From Tribonema minus (lineage: Eukaryota > Sar > Xanthophyceae > Tribonematales > Tribonemataceae): a stretch of DNA of 64,000 bases. The stretch is taken from NCBI GenBank assembly GCA_017506865.1, contig JAFCMP010000357.1:873001-937000 (forward strand), in the 5' to 3' direction. Positions 22,231-33,400 of this stretch are shown here, piece after piece. Position numbers and translations under genes: made by a program. The stretch's first letter is position 1. The number at the start of each line of letters is the position of its first letter. The notes under the pieces are model-generated. The model saw only the letters and a program-made list of their open reading frames with translations. It did no database searches and was not told the DNA's origin.

Positions 22231-23347
22231 AGGGAGCTGCGGTTTGCTTTAGGAAGGGGACATGGCGCGCCGCAGGGGTGTTTGCGCCGGTGCTGCGCGC
22301 ACGCATGCGCGCAAAGACTGCATGGCGGATACTGCACGGGTACGCTGCAGCATGCCAGCTCAGCTATAGCAGCAGCACTGCACGTCACGATGCTGTGGCT
22401 GAACAAATCCTGTGAGGCGGAGCCGGAAGCATGCGCGCTGCTGCGGCCTGCGAACCGCGGCTGCTCGTAATGCAAGCCCCAAGTAAACAAAGCGCCCTGC
22501 GCCGGCTGCGAGAGCGCCCACGGTTGAGCACTGCTGGCGAAGTGGCGGCCTTCAGCACTTGTACGCGAGGTCTTTGCGCATCGCGGGCGCGCAGTCGCGG
22601 GACGCGTCGCGCACAGGGGATGGTGTGCGCCTCGCACGTGCGCGCCGCCGCCGCAGCCACACCGCCGTTCGCGCACTCGCGCACCGCCGCGGCGCCGCAC
22701 GCAAGCCCCCGCAGCGACGCTGCAGCTGCCATCGACCGCCGCAACAGCGCTGCAACTCTGTCTATGCGAGGTCCTCTGTGCGTAAACCGCCGCCGCACAG
22801 CGCAGGCGTGCAACGCAACGCACCATCCGCATGCCTGGAACTGATCCACGCACGGCAGCGTCTAACAGGTCCCGAAGCATGCGCGTGAGCGCTGCCGCAG
22901 CAGCCATGCGCGGCTCGCATCTGTTGCCGCGCGCACGCTGCCCGAGATGGTGATGGCGTAGTGCCGCGCTGTGAGTGACGCAGCACAATGGCGGCGCAGC
23001 GGCGCTGCGCCACAAGCTAGCGCAATCAGTGCACGCACCAGCGAGACAAAGCAGCGTGCAACACTCAGCAGCGGTCGCACCGCACGACGCCGCTGCTGCG
23101 CAGAGAGCGGCGCCGCCCTCGCAGCGGCAGATGCGCCACTGCCGATACGCTGCGACCGCAGCAGCGGCCGCTGCCGGGATGCTGCGCCGCGCAGCAGCAG
23201 CTGCGGCATGACCTCTAGCAGCAGCAGCAGGCAACCGCCGCCGCGGCGCTGGTGCACTATGCCTCAGTGCCGACGTCACCGCTACCGCCACCGCCGTTCT
23301 GCGCTGCCGCCGCCGCAGCAGGCGACCGCCGCCGTGGCGCTGGCGCA
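22231..23347. other. convergent intergenic region with tandem repeats
   Basis: This is the gap between the 3' ends of the ankyrin-phosphatase gene and the kinase gene. It is rich in gcgcaccgc/gccgcc words. A piece matching the kinase stop region (gcgctggtgcactatgcctc, about 23244-23263) repeats the genuine one at 23336-23355, a period of 92 bp. I see no gene. Confidence 0.6.
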
Positions 23348-25098
23348 CTATGCCTCAGCACCGGCGCCGCCGCCGCCGCCACCGCCGCCATTCTCCATCG
23401 CTGGCGCCGCTGCTGCTGCTGCTGCGGGCACGGGCGGCTCCGGCACATCCTTGAGCCACGCGTGGCTGAGGCACTGCTGCAGCGTGATGCGCGAGCGCGG
23501 GTCCTTGTCTAGCAAACGCGCGAGCAGGTCCAGCAAGTCAGCGCTCAGCGCCTCGCCCAGCTCCACAGGGTCGTTGCGGATCGCCTCGTACAGGGGCTCG
23601 GGGCTGTCGCCTGCACGGCGCAGCGGGGGGGGGGAAGGGGGGAGTGAGGGAGGTGATGCGGGGGGCGCACAAGTGCTGTATACATGCATGAGGGGCTGAA
23701 TGCACGTGTGTGTGTAGGGGCCGCTGGGAGACACTGTGGGAGATGTGGCGTCGCGGCCGAAGGGGACAGCAAGAGCATTCATGGCAGCGTGGAGCAACTC
23801 AAGTGCAAATCACAGCAACTTCAAGCTTCATTTGGCTGGAACGTCCAGCAAACGGCATCGTAACACACTGCGTTGTGCCGTGGTAAATCTTGTTGGTGCC
23901 AGGAATTGCGTTGCTGCATTGCTCAGTCGTAGTAATGTCAACTTCAACTTTGCTCGCTGGGGTGACAAGGTACAAGCCAGCACGGGCATGATGCCACCGC
24001 ATCTCTGCCTGCCTTTTGATATGCTGTGGCTTGCTGAGGGCAGTATGTCCTGCATTGCCAGCAATGACTCACTTCTGCTGTTGCGAACGGCGCACATCCG
24101 ACCAACGCAAGGATGGCAAAGACACAAAACCTACTGCTTTTGCACTCACTGTAAAACGGCACCTCGCCAAAAATCCACGTGTATAGCGTCACGCCCGCCG
24201 ACCAAATATCCGCTCCGTATCCACAGTAAGGATCGGCCTTCAAGTTGATGCATTCCGGCGCCAGGAAAGTGTAGGCCCCGGCGGTGTCGCGCAGCAGTGC
24301 AGCATCCCGCGCAGGGCCCGGGGGGAAGTAGACCGCGCAGCCAAAGTCCGTGATGCGCAAAGTGCCGTTCTCATAGATCATGAGGTTGTCAGGCTTGATG
24401 TCTCTATGGCAGATGCCCCTGCCGTGCAGATATTGCATCCCCCTCACGAGGTCGGCAAACATGAGCTGCGCGGCGGCCTCGGGCCAGACACCTGCCTCCC
24501 CCCTCTCCGCTACGAAAGTCCCATCCGCACCGCACACCATGGTGGGGCCTCGCTCCATGAGCTCTAGCACCATGCAGATGTGGCTGTCGTCATCGTACGT
24601 GTCCGCGCTCTCTAGGACCTCGAAGAGCAGCACCACGTTGCGGTGGTAGAGATGCCTCATGATGTCGATCTCGCGGCGCACCTTGTCCTCCGCGGTCACC
24701 TTCCTCATCCCCGTCCCCACATTCACGTACTCCGCCATCTTGCGCAGCCGAGGCTTGGACATGATCTTCATGGCAAACTGCCTTCCCTGGGCATCCCCCC
24801 TGCGTTTGCAGGCGCGCACACGCCCGAAGCTGCCGCGCCCCAGCTCCTCCCCCAGCTCGTACTCGTTGATGCACTGCGCGCCGGTGTCGTCCTTGTACCA
24901 CATGACCTCGTGTGTGAACTTGCAGTCCCATCGCTTGCCTGCAGCAGCCTCAGGTATTGCTTCTTCCTCGCTCTCCTGCTGCTGCACCACTGAAGGCGGC
25001 GGCGCATCGACCAGGAGCTGCTCGAGGGAGGCTCCAGCGGAGCCAGGCCCCATGTTCGGCATGGGGCCGAGATCATGGTTGCTGAAGCAGTCTCCCAT
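23348..25098 (-). CDS. CaMKK/SnRK1-activating-type Ser/Thr protein kinase
   Basis: Two exons, 25098-24150 and 23610-23348, are joined by a phase-1 intron and give 403 residues. The kinase domain runs from about 80 to 365. It has glycine loop GRGSFGRV (87-94), Lys 111 (FAMKIM), Glu 143, HRDIKPDN (231-238), DFG (Asp 251) and APE (280-282), and ends with the KDPRSRI and HAWL elements of lobe C. The long insert between Lys 111 and the C-helix and the hinge motif MVLELMERGPTM match the CaMKK group (CaMKK, yeast Sak1/Tos3/Elm1, plant SnAK), the upstream kinases of AMPK/SnRK1. The activation segment reads DTAGAYTFLAPE, without the usual GTPAFMAPE. The N-terminus MGDCFS suggests myristoylation at Gly 2 and palmitoylation at Cys 4, hence membrane attachment. 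The tail is Ala/Gly-rich. The gene is head to head with the response regulator. Confidence 0.92.
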
Positions 25099-25454
25099 GG
25101 CAGGTGTATAGCTTGCTCTCTCCTTATCAACCTACAGTACTTCACGTGTCCTTTCATTTGCCGCGAACTTGAACTAGACTCGAAGCGGCTCTCGCATGCA
25201 CATCGCCGCGCGGTGAGGGGGAAAAGCCCGTGCTCGAGCTCACTCTGCGTTCGGCTACAACATCCTGTTTACCGTTGACGTCGTTCGTCTTAGTTCTGCC
25301 TGGCAGTGTCGACTCGGCCCGCTGGTTGAAGGTACAGTAGATCAGACAGACCGAGAGCAGCTTGCAGAGTAAACGGGACACCGCGACCTGATTGGGAGCC
25401 TGTAGGTCGTTTACCTTCTCTGCAGCAGCCGTCCCCGGCATCGCCGCCCTCGCG
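25099..25454. promoter_or_regulatory. divergent promoter between kinase and response regulator
   Basis: This 356-bp gap separates the two ATGs. Near the kinase side it has cttgaactagactcgaagc (about 25167). Near the response-regulator side it has gtcgactcgg followed by ggttgaagg (about 25305-25330). These combine the ACTCGA and TTGAA words found in the other 5' gaps. Confidence 0.45.
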
Positions 25455-26629
25455 ATGCCTATTGATGCCTACGAGGAGAGCAGCGAGCCCGGGGAAGCCA
25501 AGCCGAGGCGACCTGTATGCATAGTCGCCGAAGACTCGGAGGTGACAGCCAAGATGCTGACCAAAATGGTAAAGCAGCTCTCTGATTTCGAGGTGGTACT
25601 TGCGCGCGACGGAGACCAGGCTTTTGAGGCAAGTACTCGCAGCTGCTATTGACATCTCCGCCATCGGAGTGCAAAAGTAACTCTGTTCAACGTGCAGGGG
25701 AGATGTTGACCGAAGTCAGTCTATGCGCCGCAAGTGCGCGTGTATGTCACAATGCAACATGCTCGCGGTACGTCTGCGTCGAGTGCGCTGCTTTGACGCG
25801 GTTTCGGCAGAACTCCGCTTGGCGGGCGTGGGCCTTATGAACAGCAGCACCGGGTCGGCCAACTCAATGTCAATCCCCTAGTCGAGCGCTGATGTGGCAA
25901 GGGCAGTACGTTGGACTAGATCCAGTCGCACAGCCAGACGCAAGGCTTTCTTGAGTTAACGCATTCATCACCGTCCCCTTCGGATACGTCGAATAAACTT
26001 GACTCAGACGCACGTCCAAGTGGATTCGAATTCGAAGTGACACTGATGCTCGTCAGCTGCGAGGCCTTCACGTTTGTGCTGCTTTCAGCATCACGCTGTA
26101 GACCATATCAAAAAAGCACTATCGCAACACAGATGCGTCAAAGGTCTCTCCTGAGCTGCCATTGCATCACGCGCGCCGCAGCTTCCGCCCTCTGGCCGGG
26201 CCATGCGCGCCACGGCCGCCAAAAAGCACGACGACATGCTCATTACAGCAGCTGTGCCAGCTCATCGCCAGCAGCGCCACGCTAACGCGCCCGCCGTCGC
26301 CGCTCGTCGCCCCGCATACATGCATACCCCCCCCCCCCCCCCCCCAGGCCGTGCGCGACCACAGCGGCCACATCGTGTGCGCGCTCATGGACGTCAACAT
26401 GCCCAACACAGGCGGCATCGACGCGACGCGCAAGATCCGCTTCTGGGAGACGAGCTCGCGCGGCACGGGCTTCCGCGTCCCGATCATCGGCCTCACGGGC
26501 AGCCTCTCGCGCGCGGTCGAGGAGGAGTGCTTCGCCGCGGGCATGGACGCGTTCATCGCGAAGCCGTTCCAGATCGCCGACCTGCGGCAGCTGCTCAAGC
26601 AGTACAGCATGACGACCGCCAGCCTGTGA
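25455..26629 (+). CDS. single-domain response regulator (receiver only)
   Basis: Two exons, 25455-25628 and 26348-26629, give 151 residues that are essentially one CheY-like receiver domain. The acidic pair is Glu 26-Asp 27 (CIVAEDSEV), the phospho-acceptor is Asp 73 (ALMDVNMPNTGG), the switch Thr is 108 (IIGLTG) and the conserved Lys is 130 (AFIAKPF). All key residues are present, so phosphotransfer is likely intact. There is no output domain, so it should act by protein contacts or as a phosphorelay intermediate; a histidine kinase partner is not in the window. The intron has a GC donor (GAG|GCAAGT), and its acceptor follows an unbroken run of 19 C (26327-26345). The ATG at 25455 is chosen because the frame upstream has only a TTG. 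Confidence 0.9.
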
Positions 26630-27759
26630 GCGCTGGCGGCTGATGCGCTCCGTCAACTTAAAGTTGAAAGCGCCGCTGGCGCGCGCTTACCTACCGCGCA
26701 CGGCACGGCTGCTGTAGGTTAGCAGCTTGCGGCTTTTGACACTTTATAGATGTCCCCGCCCCCCTCAAAAGGGGAATGGTTCCCCCTCCCTCCCCCCGCG
26801 ACACTTGGCGCGTGCGGGATGCCCCCCAGGCAGCGTGTTCATGTCCATAGTAGTGCGTGTGCTAGCCTCGGCGCCTGCACAAGTGACGCCTGTACATGCT
26901 GTAGCCAGTGCGGAGTGCGAATTTGCGCACAGCCTGGCAGTGTAGGTATCGCAGTAGGTGATGATACTGATACTTATTATGTACAGATATACTCTAAGCT
27001 CCCCATCCCCTGCGTGCCAGCATCGTTTGCATGCTTTGCGTTACCCCCCCCCAGGTTCCCCCCGCTGCTCTCTGTCACTGCGTGCCAAAGTGCATGATGT
27101 CCAGCGATGTGTGCAACAGTTGTTGGCTGGTGAGGTCTCCAACATCGCACAGTGTGAGAGCATGAGCGTTCACGACTGGCTACGCCTGCCTGCAGCTGGG
27201 GCACTTGCACCATCAGTTGGCGCTGCTTTTGCAGGAATCTGGTACGATCGGAACAGCTCAACCGTGCGAGACGCACCGTGATCTCAACTGCCCCATGACT
27301 CATGAGTGGGTGGTCATGCTTTTTTTTCTAGCTAGTCAGGAGTATCACCACACATGCGCTGCTCCCTCTTGACTCTTCAACTGAGCCTTTGTGTTGACGA
27401 ATAGGGTACTTCTGAAGTAGGTTGTATTCCAATCATCTGATGTTGGTGCCATCACATTCGATTGCCGTGCAAGAAGCCCTCTCCCGTGCATTGCACATTG
27501 GTCAACCCTCTGAAGGAGAGAAAAAGAAGGCTGCCACTCCCCCCCCCTCCACAAAATCCACAGCAATTGTTCCAGTTTCTGGGTGCATCGATCAATGCAC
27601 ATGTCAGTGAGTGACAAAGCTTGTGACAGCATCATTGCAATGCTTGGATGAGAAACTCGACAAGTTCAAGTCGAGACTTAAACTTGAAACTGGGGTGTTT
27701 CTGAACAAAAACAGCTCGTGTTTGCACCAGTGCTATTATTTACCCAAAGAGAAGATGCA
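26630..27759. other. intergenic region; promoter-like words at its end
   Basis: I see no gene. Near the downstream ATG, 27652-27695 carries a dense cluster of the recurrent 5' words (actcgacaagttcaagtcga and cttaaacttgaaact), 65-110 bp before the start codon. Long C tracts and a T8 run at 27320 are the only other marked features. Confidence 0.5.
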
Positions 27760-28614
27760 ATGAAGAGCAGCCGGCTCCCGCTTCTGGGCATTGTCGCCCT
27801 GCTGGTGATATGCCAGCAGGCAGCACTGGCGCTTTTGTGCGCTCCCTGCAGGGGGGAGGGGTGTAGAACAGACTTAGGCGAGGGAGAGCTCTGCGGTGGA
27901 GCATGCCAGCCGCATGGCGTGTGTGCTCCTGGCCTGTACTGCAAGCTCGATGCTGTTCGAGATGAGGTCGGTCCTGGGACGGGAAAGCTGCCTTTAGCAA
28001 GCCCCAGTGCCACACAAAACGGCGGCGCGCAGTTCAAGTTCTTGAACCCTTTCCATACTGTTCCGTTGGGGCGCTGTGCGTCTCTCGCTGCTGAAGCCCA
28101 GCCCGCCACACCAGCCTCAGAAGTGGCAGCGACGTCAGCGGAGCAGCACACACAAGAACGAGAGCAACGCGGTGGCCGCCCAGCACAACCTGAGCAGCCC
28201 GAAGCAGCATCACGCCTGCTACAGACCGATGCGCAGGTGGCAGCAGCAGCAGCTCCCATAGGCCTCGCCGCAACCCTCGATCATCCATCCGGCGCCTCAG
28301 CGGGCCTCGCGGCGGCGCTCGCCCCGCCGCTGGCGCTGCAGATGCCCAGCGCGCGGCTGCGCACGGCGGGCGCCGCGGCGGCGGCGGCGGCGCTGCTCGC
28401 CGTCGCCGCCGCGACGCGCGCCGCGCGCAAGCGCTCCAGCGACAGGCGCCTGCGCAACCTGCGGCGCCGCGCCAGCAGGCACCTTACGCACCTGCTGCCG
28501 TCGACTGCCGCCGACGGCGCCCCCAGCCCCACCGGCAAGGGGCACAGCGGCAGTGGCAGCGGCGGTGGCGGCGCTGCTGCCGCGGCGGACGACGGCGTGG
28601 CGGAGATGGCGTGA
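27760..28614 (+). CDS. signal-peptide protein with IGFBP-like cysteine region and C-terminal membrane segment
   Basis: This is an intronless 284-residue frame. The ATG at 27760 is chosen because it starts a clear signal peptide (residues 1-24, ending QQAALA); the open frame upstream has only a GTG. Residues 26-65 contain spaced cysteines with a GG-x-C and CAPGLYC pattern (GELCGGACQPHGVCAPGLYC), resembling the N-terminal cysteine module of IGF-binding-protein-like domains. A low-complexity Pro/Ala/Gln stretch follows. Around residues 216-235 there is an Ala/Leu hydrophobic segment flanked by Arg/Lys (TRAARKRSSDRRLRNLRRR), consistent with a single-pass membrane protein with a short basic cytoplasmic tail that ends in Gly/Ser. 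Ligand and function are unknown. The cysteine spacing is suggestive only. Confidence 0.72.
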   Translation: MKSSRLPLLGIVALLVICQQAALALLCAPCRGEGCRTDLGEGELCGGACQPHGVCAPGLYCKLDAVRDEVGPGTGKLPLASPSATQNGGAQFKFLNPFHTVPLGRCASLAAEAQPATPASEVAATSAEQHTQEREQRGGRPAQPEQPEAASRLLQTDAQVAAAAAPIGLAATLDHPSGASAGLAAALAPPLALQMPSARLRTAGAAAAAAALLAVAAATRAARKRSSDRRLRNLRRRASRHLTHLLPSTAADGAPSPTGKGHSGSGSGGGGAAAAADDGVAEMA

Positions 28615-30410
28615 GGGCGCTGCGCGCTGGCGAGGAGGGAGCGCACACAGGGAGGGGAGAGAGGGAGGCTGGTGGAGGCAGGGGGGAAGGGGGAGGGGAA
28701 GGAGGAAAACCGACATGATGGCCCTGTTGCGCCAGCATCGCTGCGGTGGTGCAGGAATGACGTGCTAGTCTCCTGCGCACCTCTTGTAATTTATGATTGG
28801 TGCTGGCGCGCTTGTATTCTGGCGCGTACTTTGAAGTAGCCGTAGAGGTAGGCACGGGCCATGCACGCCTGCCAGTGTGCAGTGTGCTCCGCTGCTGCAT
28901 GTTGCTGTCGCTGCTGTTTGTAACATGGATGAGTGGGGGGGGCGTAGCCGACAGTAGAGCGGTGGTGCCGCGGGGGGGCGTAGCACGGCCAGAAGCACGG
29001 CTCACTTTGTGTGCTGCAGCCACCTGCCTTTTGAAAGAATCCTTTGCAGCAAGACCTAGACCGGACACCACTGCACACGGCCCAATCCACAGCACCAGCC
29101 GCTTCTGCTCACCGCCTGGACACACCGCCCGCATGCGGTTGCCTGCAGCAGTGCTCAATGGGATTGTGTGCTTTGGTGCCAGAGTGTAATATCACAGACT
29201 TATTTTTTTCCAGCTTTCATTGATCTGAGGTCTGGTGCTGTGCCTTGGTGTCTGTTCGCTGTGCTTAAACGTTAGTAAACCCTAAAAGGCACGAAGGCTC
29301 TGCAGATGCACCATGCTTGACCCAGGATGGCATTGACCACCCGCTTCGCAATCGATTGATTTTTTGATCTCTGTACATGAAGTTTTGTGGATGCATGTTT
29401 CACTACGCAGGTTGTGCTGTGCATGGGTACCACCGATGGTGGTAATTGCGACCTCCTCTTGAACGCCAGTGAACCATGTGTTGTTGCGCTTGTGTCAGTG
29501 TGCCAGATGAACAATCGTAGAACCCTGATGGCGAGGCCCTGGTGCTCTGCCATTCGTGGTGACAGGGCACCCCACATTACAAGGCATACATTCAACTGCC
29601 CGCCCCTGTTGGACTCTGCCCCATGTGTGTCATCATCACCAGGAAAGAGTGCGCCATGTGGAGCGCCGCAGACAGAGTGGAGCGTATCAGAACGGTGCAG
29701 GCGCAAATTGGGCTAGCCCCGCTTCCTTCAAAAGGCACTTGAACGATGCTAATCATCAGATGCGCAATGCCGAGACAATCAGAAATATGCCAGCTGCAAC
29801 CTGCTGCATTGGGATGCTCTGAGCCTTCATACTGAGGCCCACGATTGGCCCCCATGTCTCGGCGCTCCCCCAGAGCTGCGGGCAAGGCTGGCCAGTGCAC
29901 AAGGCCACAGCCACTATTTAGCCAGGAGAGCACTATGTAGGCAGGCGTGCGTAAGGTGCTGAGCATCTACATTGTATCAAGGGGCGAGGGTATGCATCAA
30001 CACAACCATGCCGTGAAATTGACAGGGCAAAGTGGGCCTGGGCACATGAGATCGCAGCCGCTGTTCGCCCGCAGATGCTGGGGATGTTGAGCGCTGACGC
30101 GCCCAAAAAAGAGGCCGACACATTGCATATGCGCGCAATGCATCCACATGCATCCACATGGGAACTACTGCAGTGATTTGATCAGCATCATGAGCAGCAG
30201 ACAACGCGCAGGGGGAAATGCGCGCGAGCGCGCGCAACGCGGCCATCGATCACCATGAAACACGCACCCATGTGTATATATACATATCCCGCGCCACATG
30301 CAATCTGTTTGTGTTTTGCTGCCTCTCCTGCCGACGACACACACGATCAGTCCGCTTCTGCTGCCCCCCCCCCCCCCTTGCGGACGCACACACACCACCA
30401 CAAGACCGCG
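28615..30410. other. intergenic region, no gene recognised
   Basis: This is the gap between the IGFBP-like gene and the 3' end of the cullin gene. Open frames of up to about 130 codons exist but lack motifs, ATG starts or splice-consistent partners. A C14-15 run (about 30364-30378) and G runs near 30492-30545 flank the cullin terminal exon. Confidence 0.5.
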
Positions 30411-33400
30411 TCACGCGCAGTACGTATACATGTCCTTGCCCTCCACGCGCCCCAGGTAGTCTTTGTCTATAAGCTCCTCGATGCACTGCGTGGGGGGGGG
30501 GGGCAAAGGGCAATGGGCAGTAAGGGGGGGGGGGAAGGGGGGGGCACGTCAGACACAGAGGGTTGGAAGCAGAAGTTGAAGATCACAAATGCTTCAAGCT
30601 GCTCTGAAGAAGACGACAGCAGCTGACCGGTGTTTCAACCTCCAGCACCGTGGGTGTTGCAGCTGCAATACCCCAACCAACCAGCACCGCATCAGGCGCA
30701 GAGTGGCGCATAACATTGTCTTCCCACCAGCCTCAGGCCGCGCCACGTGAGCTTCCGCACCACACTCACGCGCTCCATGCCTTGCAGATGCGCATTTCTT
30801 CACTTTGAAACAGGTGCCTGGGTGTGTGTGGACCCTCGGGCACCTGCCACCTCGGCCTGTTCTCACAGCAGCGCTCGCCTTCTCGATGAACGGCACGCCG
30901 CGTATACGATCAGGTATGCCACGTCACAGCAGCGTGTGCTTCAAGGTGCATGTGTGGAAGATGCACAAGGAGGCACCTGCCGAGTCCACTGCCTGCACAG
31001 CAGCGCTCAGGCAGCGCGCGCTCACTTTTTTTATGTAGCACACATCCTGTACAAAAACGGTGCGCGAGCTGCGCCTGGTCCTCCGTGCATACTACGTCGC
31101 GGTGCAAACATACTTCTGAAATACGAAGAATACGCTTTGAAGTACTTGCAAGACGTGAACTTCAGGGCATGAGAGAGGCGCTAACTCTCGGGCACCCCAC
31201 CAACCTTCGATCCGCTCTCTCGCAGCGCGGCGCTCACCTTCTTGATGAACGGCACATTGGGCATAGAATCACTGGCACGTAAGAGTGAACATACACGTTC
31301 TTTCTGTTGCATGAAAGTAGGCCGCTGCCCTTCAATCTGCTTGCACAGCAGTGCTGAGGCGGCGGCGGCAGCAGCGCTCACCTTCTTGATGAACGGCACG
31401 TCCGGCGCGAAGAGGTGCACCAGCTGCGCCTTGACATCCAAAGGATACGCTATTGAAGTACTTGAAACAATGTGAACTTCAAAGCATGAGAGATGTGCAA
31501 ACTCTCGGGGCTTCCGCCAAACTTCAACTTCCTCCTGCAATGGCGCTCACCTTCTTGATGAACGGCACGTCCGGCACGAAGAGGTGCACCAGCTGCGCCT
31601 TGACCTCCGTGCAGAGGTCGCGGTGCGCGAGCTCGCGGCGTGCCTTCATGATGCGGCACACGGCCGCCTGCACCGATGCCTTGCGGTCCGAGATGAGCTC
31701 CACAGGGGGCACGTCACCCTTCACGGGCTGCCGCGAGTGGTCCACAATGTTGATCTGCAGGGTGAGCGCACAGGGGGGGGGGGGGGGGGAGGGAAAGGGG
31801 GGGGCGGGTCAGCACACGGGGTAAAGCGCAGGGGGGGTAAGGGGGGGGGGGGGGGGGGGCAAGAGGGGACACATGGATTGACAACATCCTCATGAGAGAA
31901 TTTCTTGGTGGTTTCAGCTCGTGGTTCATTGCTGCGCTGACGCTTTGTGGCTCGACCTGACTCAACGGGCAAGCAGTGCCTCTTGAGAAGAGCAGCTATA
32001 CCTTGATGCAGCTGCGCTTGCTGGTGAAGGCGGCGTTAATGGCAATGACAATGCTACCCGTGCCTGTCAGCTTTGACTGCAAGCTCAAGCATGTCAGCTT
32101 TGACTGCAAGCTCAAGCATGACCAAAAAATCCAAGCGACAATTCAACCAACAGGCAACGAGCAAACCATACCTTGATGCGGCTGCGCTTGCTGGTGTCCG
32201 CCGTGTTGATTGCGATGATATGTTGCTCAACACCTTCACGTACTACGCACACAAACTTGGCATCCAATTATGACCAACACGCAATGAGCAAGCCGTACCT
32301 TGATGCGGCTGCCCTTGCTGGTGAACGCAGCGTTGATGGCGATGACATGCTACTCGCCAATGTCAACTTTTGCTGCAATTGCTGCAAGTTTTTTAGCACT
32401 GTCTCCACAAAACCGGAATCCAATTGTAATAAACTGGCAATGGGCAGCCGTACCTAGATGCGGCTGCGCTTGCTGGTGAAGGCCATGTTGATAGCCATTG
32501 CGTGCTGGTCACCAAATTCACGTACTTATGCTTACAAATTTGGCACCCAATCACGATTTAATTGGCCGTACCTTGATGCGACTGCGCTTGCTGGTGAAGG
32601 CGGTGTTGATGGCGATGACGTGCTGCGGAATGATGTCGTCGCACGACTGCATCTGCGCGCCGCGCACGTCCTGCCCCGCCGCGTCGCGCACCACCAGCAG
32701 GCCTGCCTTGATAAGCGGGTACAGGTGGCGCGACAGCTCCGTCTCGCTGCGCGCAAGGGGCACGTTGAGGGGGGGTGGGTGGGGGGGGGGAGCGCAGTGA
32801 CGTGGCCGTTTTGGAGACGCATGCGGGGTGGGGGACAGCGGAGTGACGTGGCAGGTTTGGAGACGCACGGCGATATAGCGGACACTGTCGGCTGTCTAAT
32901 AGGAGCGGGTACAGGTTCTGTGACAGCTCCGTCTCGCGGCGCGCGAGGGCCACGTTGAGGGGGGGGGCAGCAAAGTACAGCGGCGGGTTTAGAGATGCAT
33001 GCAATACAAATGGACACTGTCGGCAGTCAATAGGGTACAGGTGGCGAGACAGCTCCGTCTCGCTGCGCTCAAGGGGCACACTGAGGGGCGGGGGGGACAG
33101 CGGACGTTGAGGGGCGGGGGGGGGGGGGGGGACAGCGGACTGTCGTGGCAAGTTTAGAGAGGCATGCAATAAAAAATGGGCACTGTCAGAAGTCAATGGG
33201 AGCGGTTACAGTTTCCGTGACACCTCCGTCTCGCTGCGCGAGAGGGTTACGTTGAGGGGCAGGGAGGGGACAGCGCAGTGACGTGGCCGGTTTGAAGATG
33301 CATGTAATAAAACGGACACTGTCGGCGGTGAATAGGGTACCGGTTGTGTGACAGCTCCGTCTCGCTGCACGCAAGGGGCACATTGAAAGGCGGGGGGAGG

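Noticed and set aside
20775..23348. Very long minus-strand open frame (over 850 codons)
   Set aside because: It runs antisense through exons of the ankyrin-phosphatase gene and a GCC/GCT minisatellite. Its sequence is Ala/Arg/Gly runs without domain motifs, as expected of stop-free GC-rich DNA.
28797..29189. Plus-strand 130-codon frame with a hydrophobic stretch
   Set aside because: No supporting motif, and the start of the frame is not an ATG within a promoter-like context.
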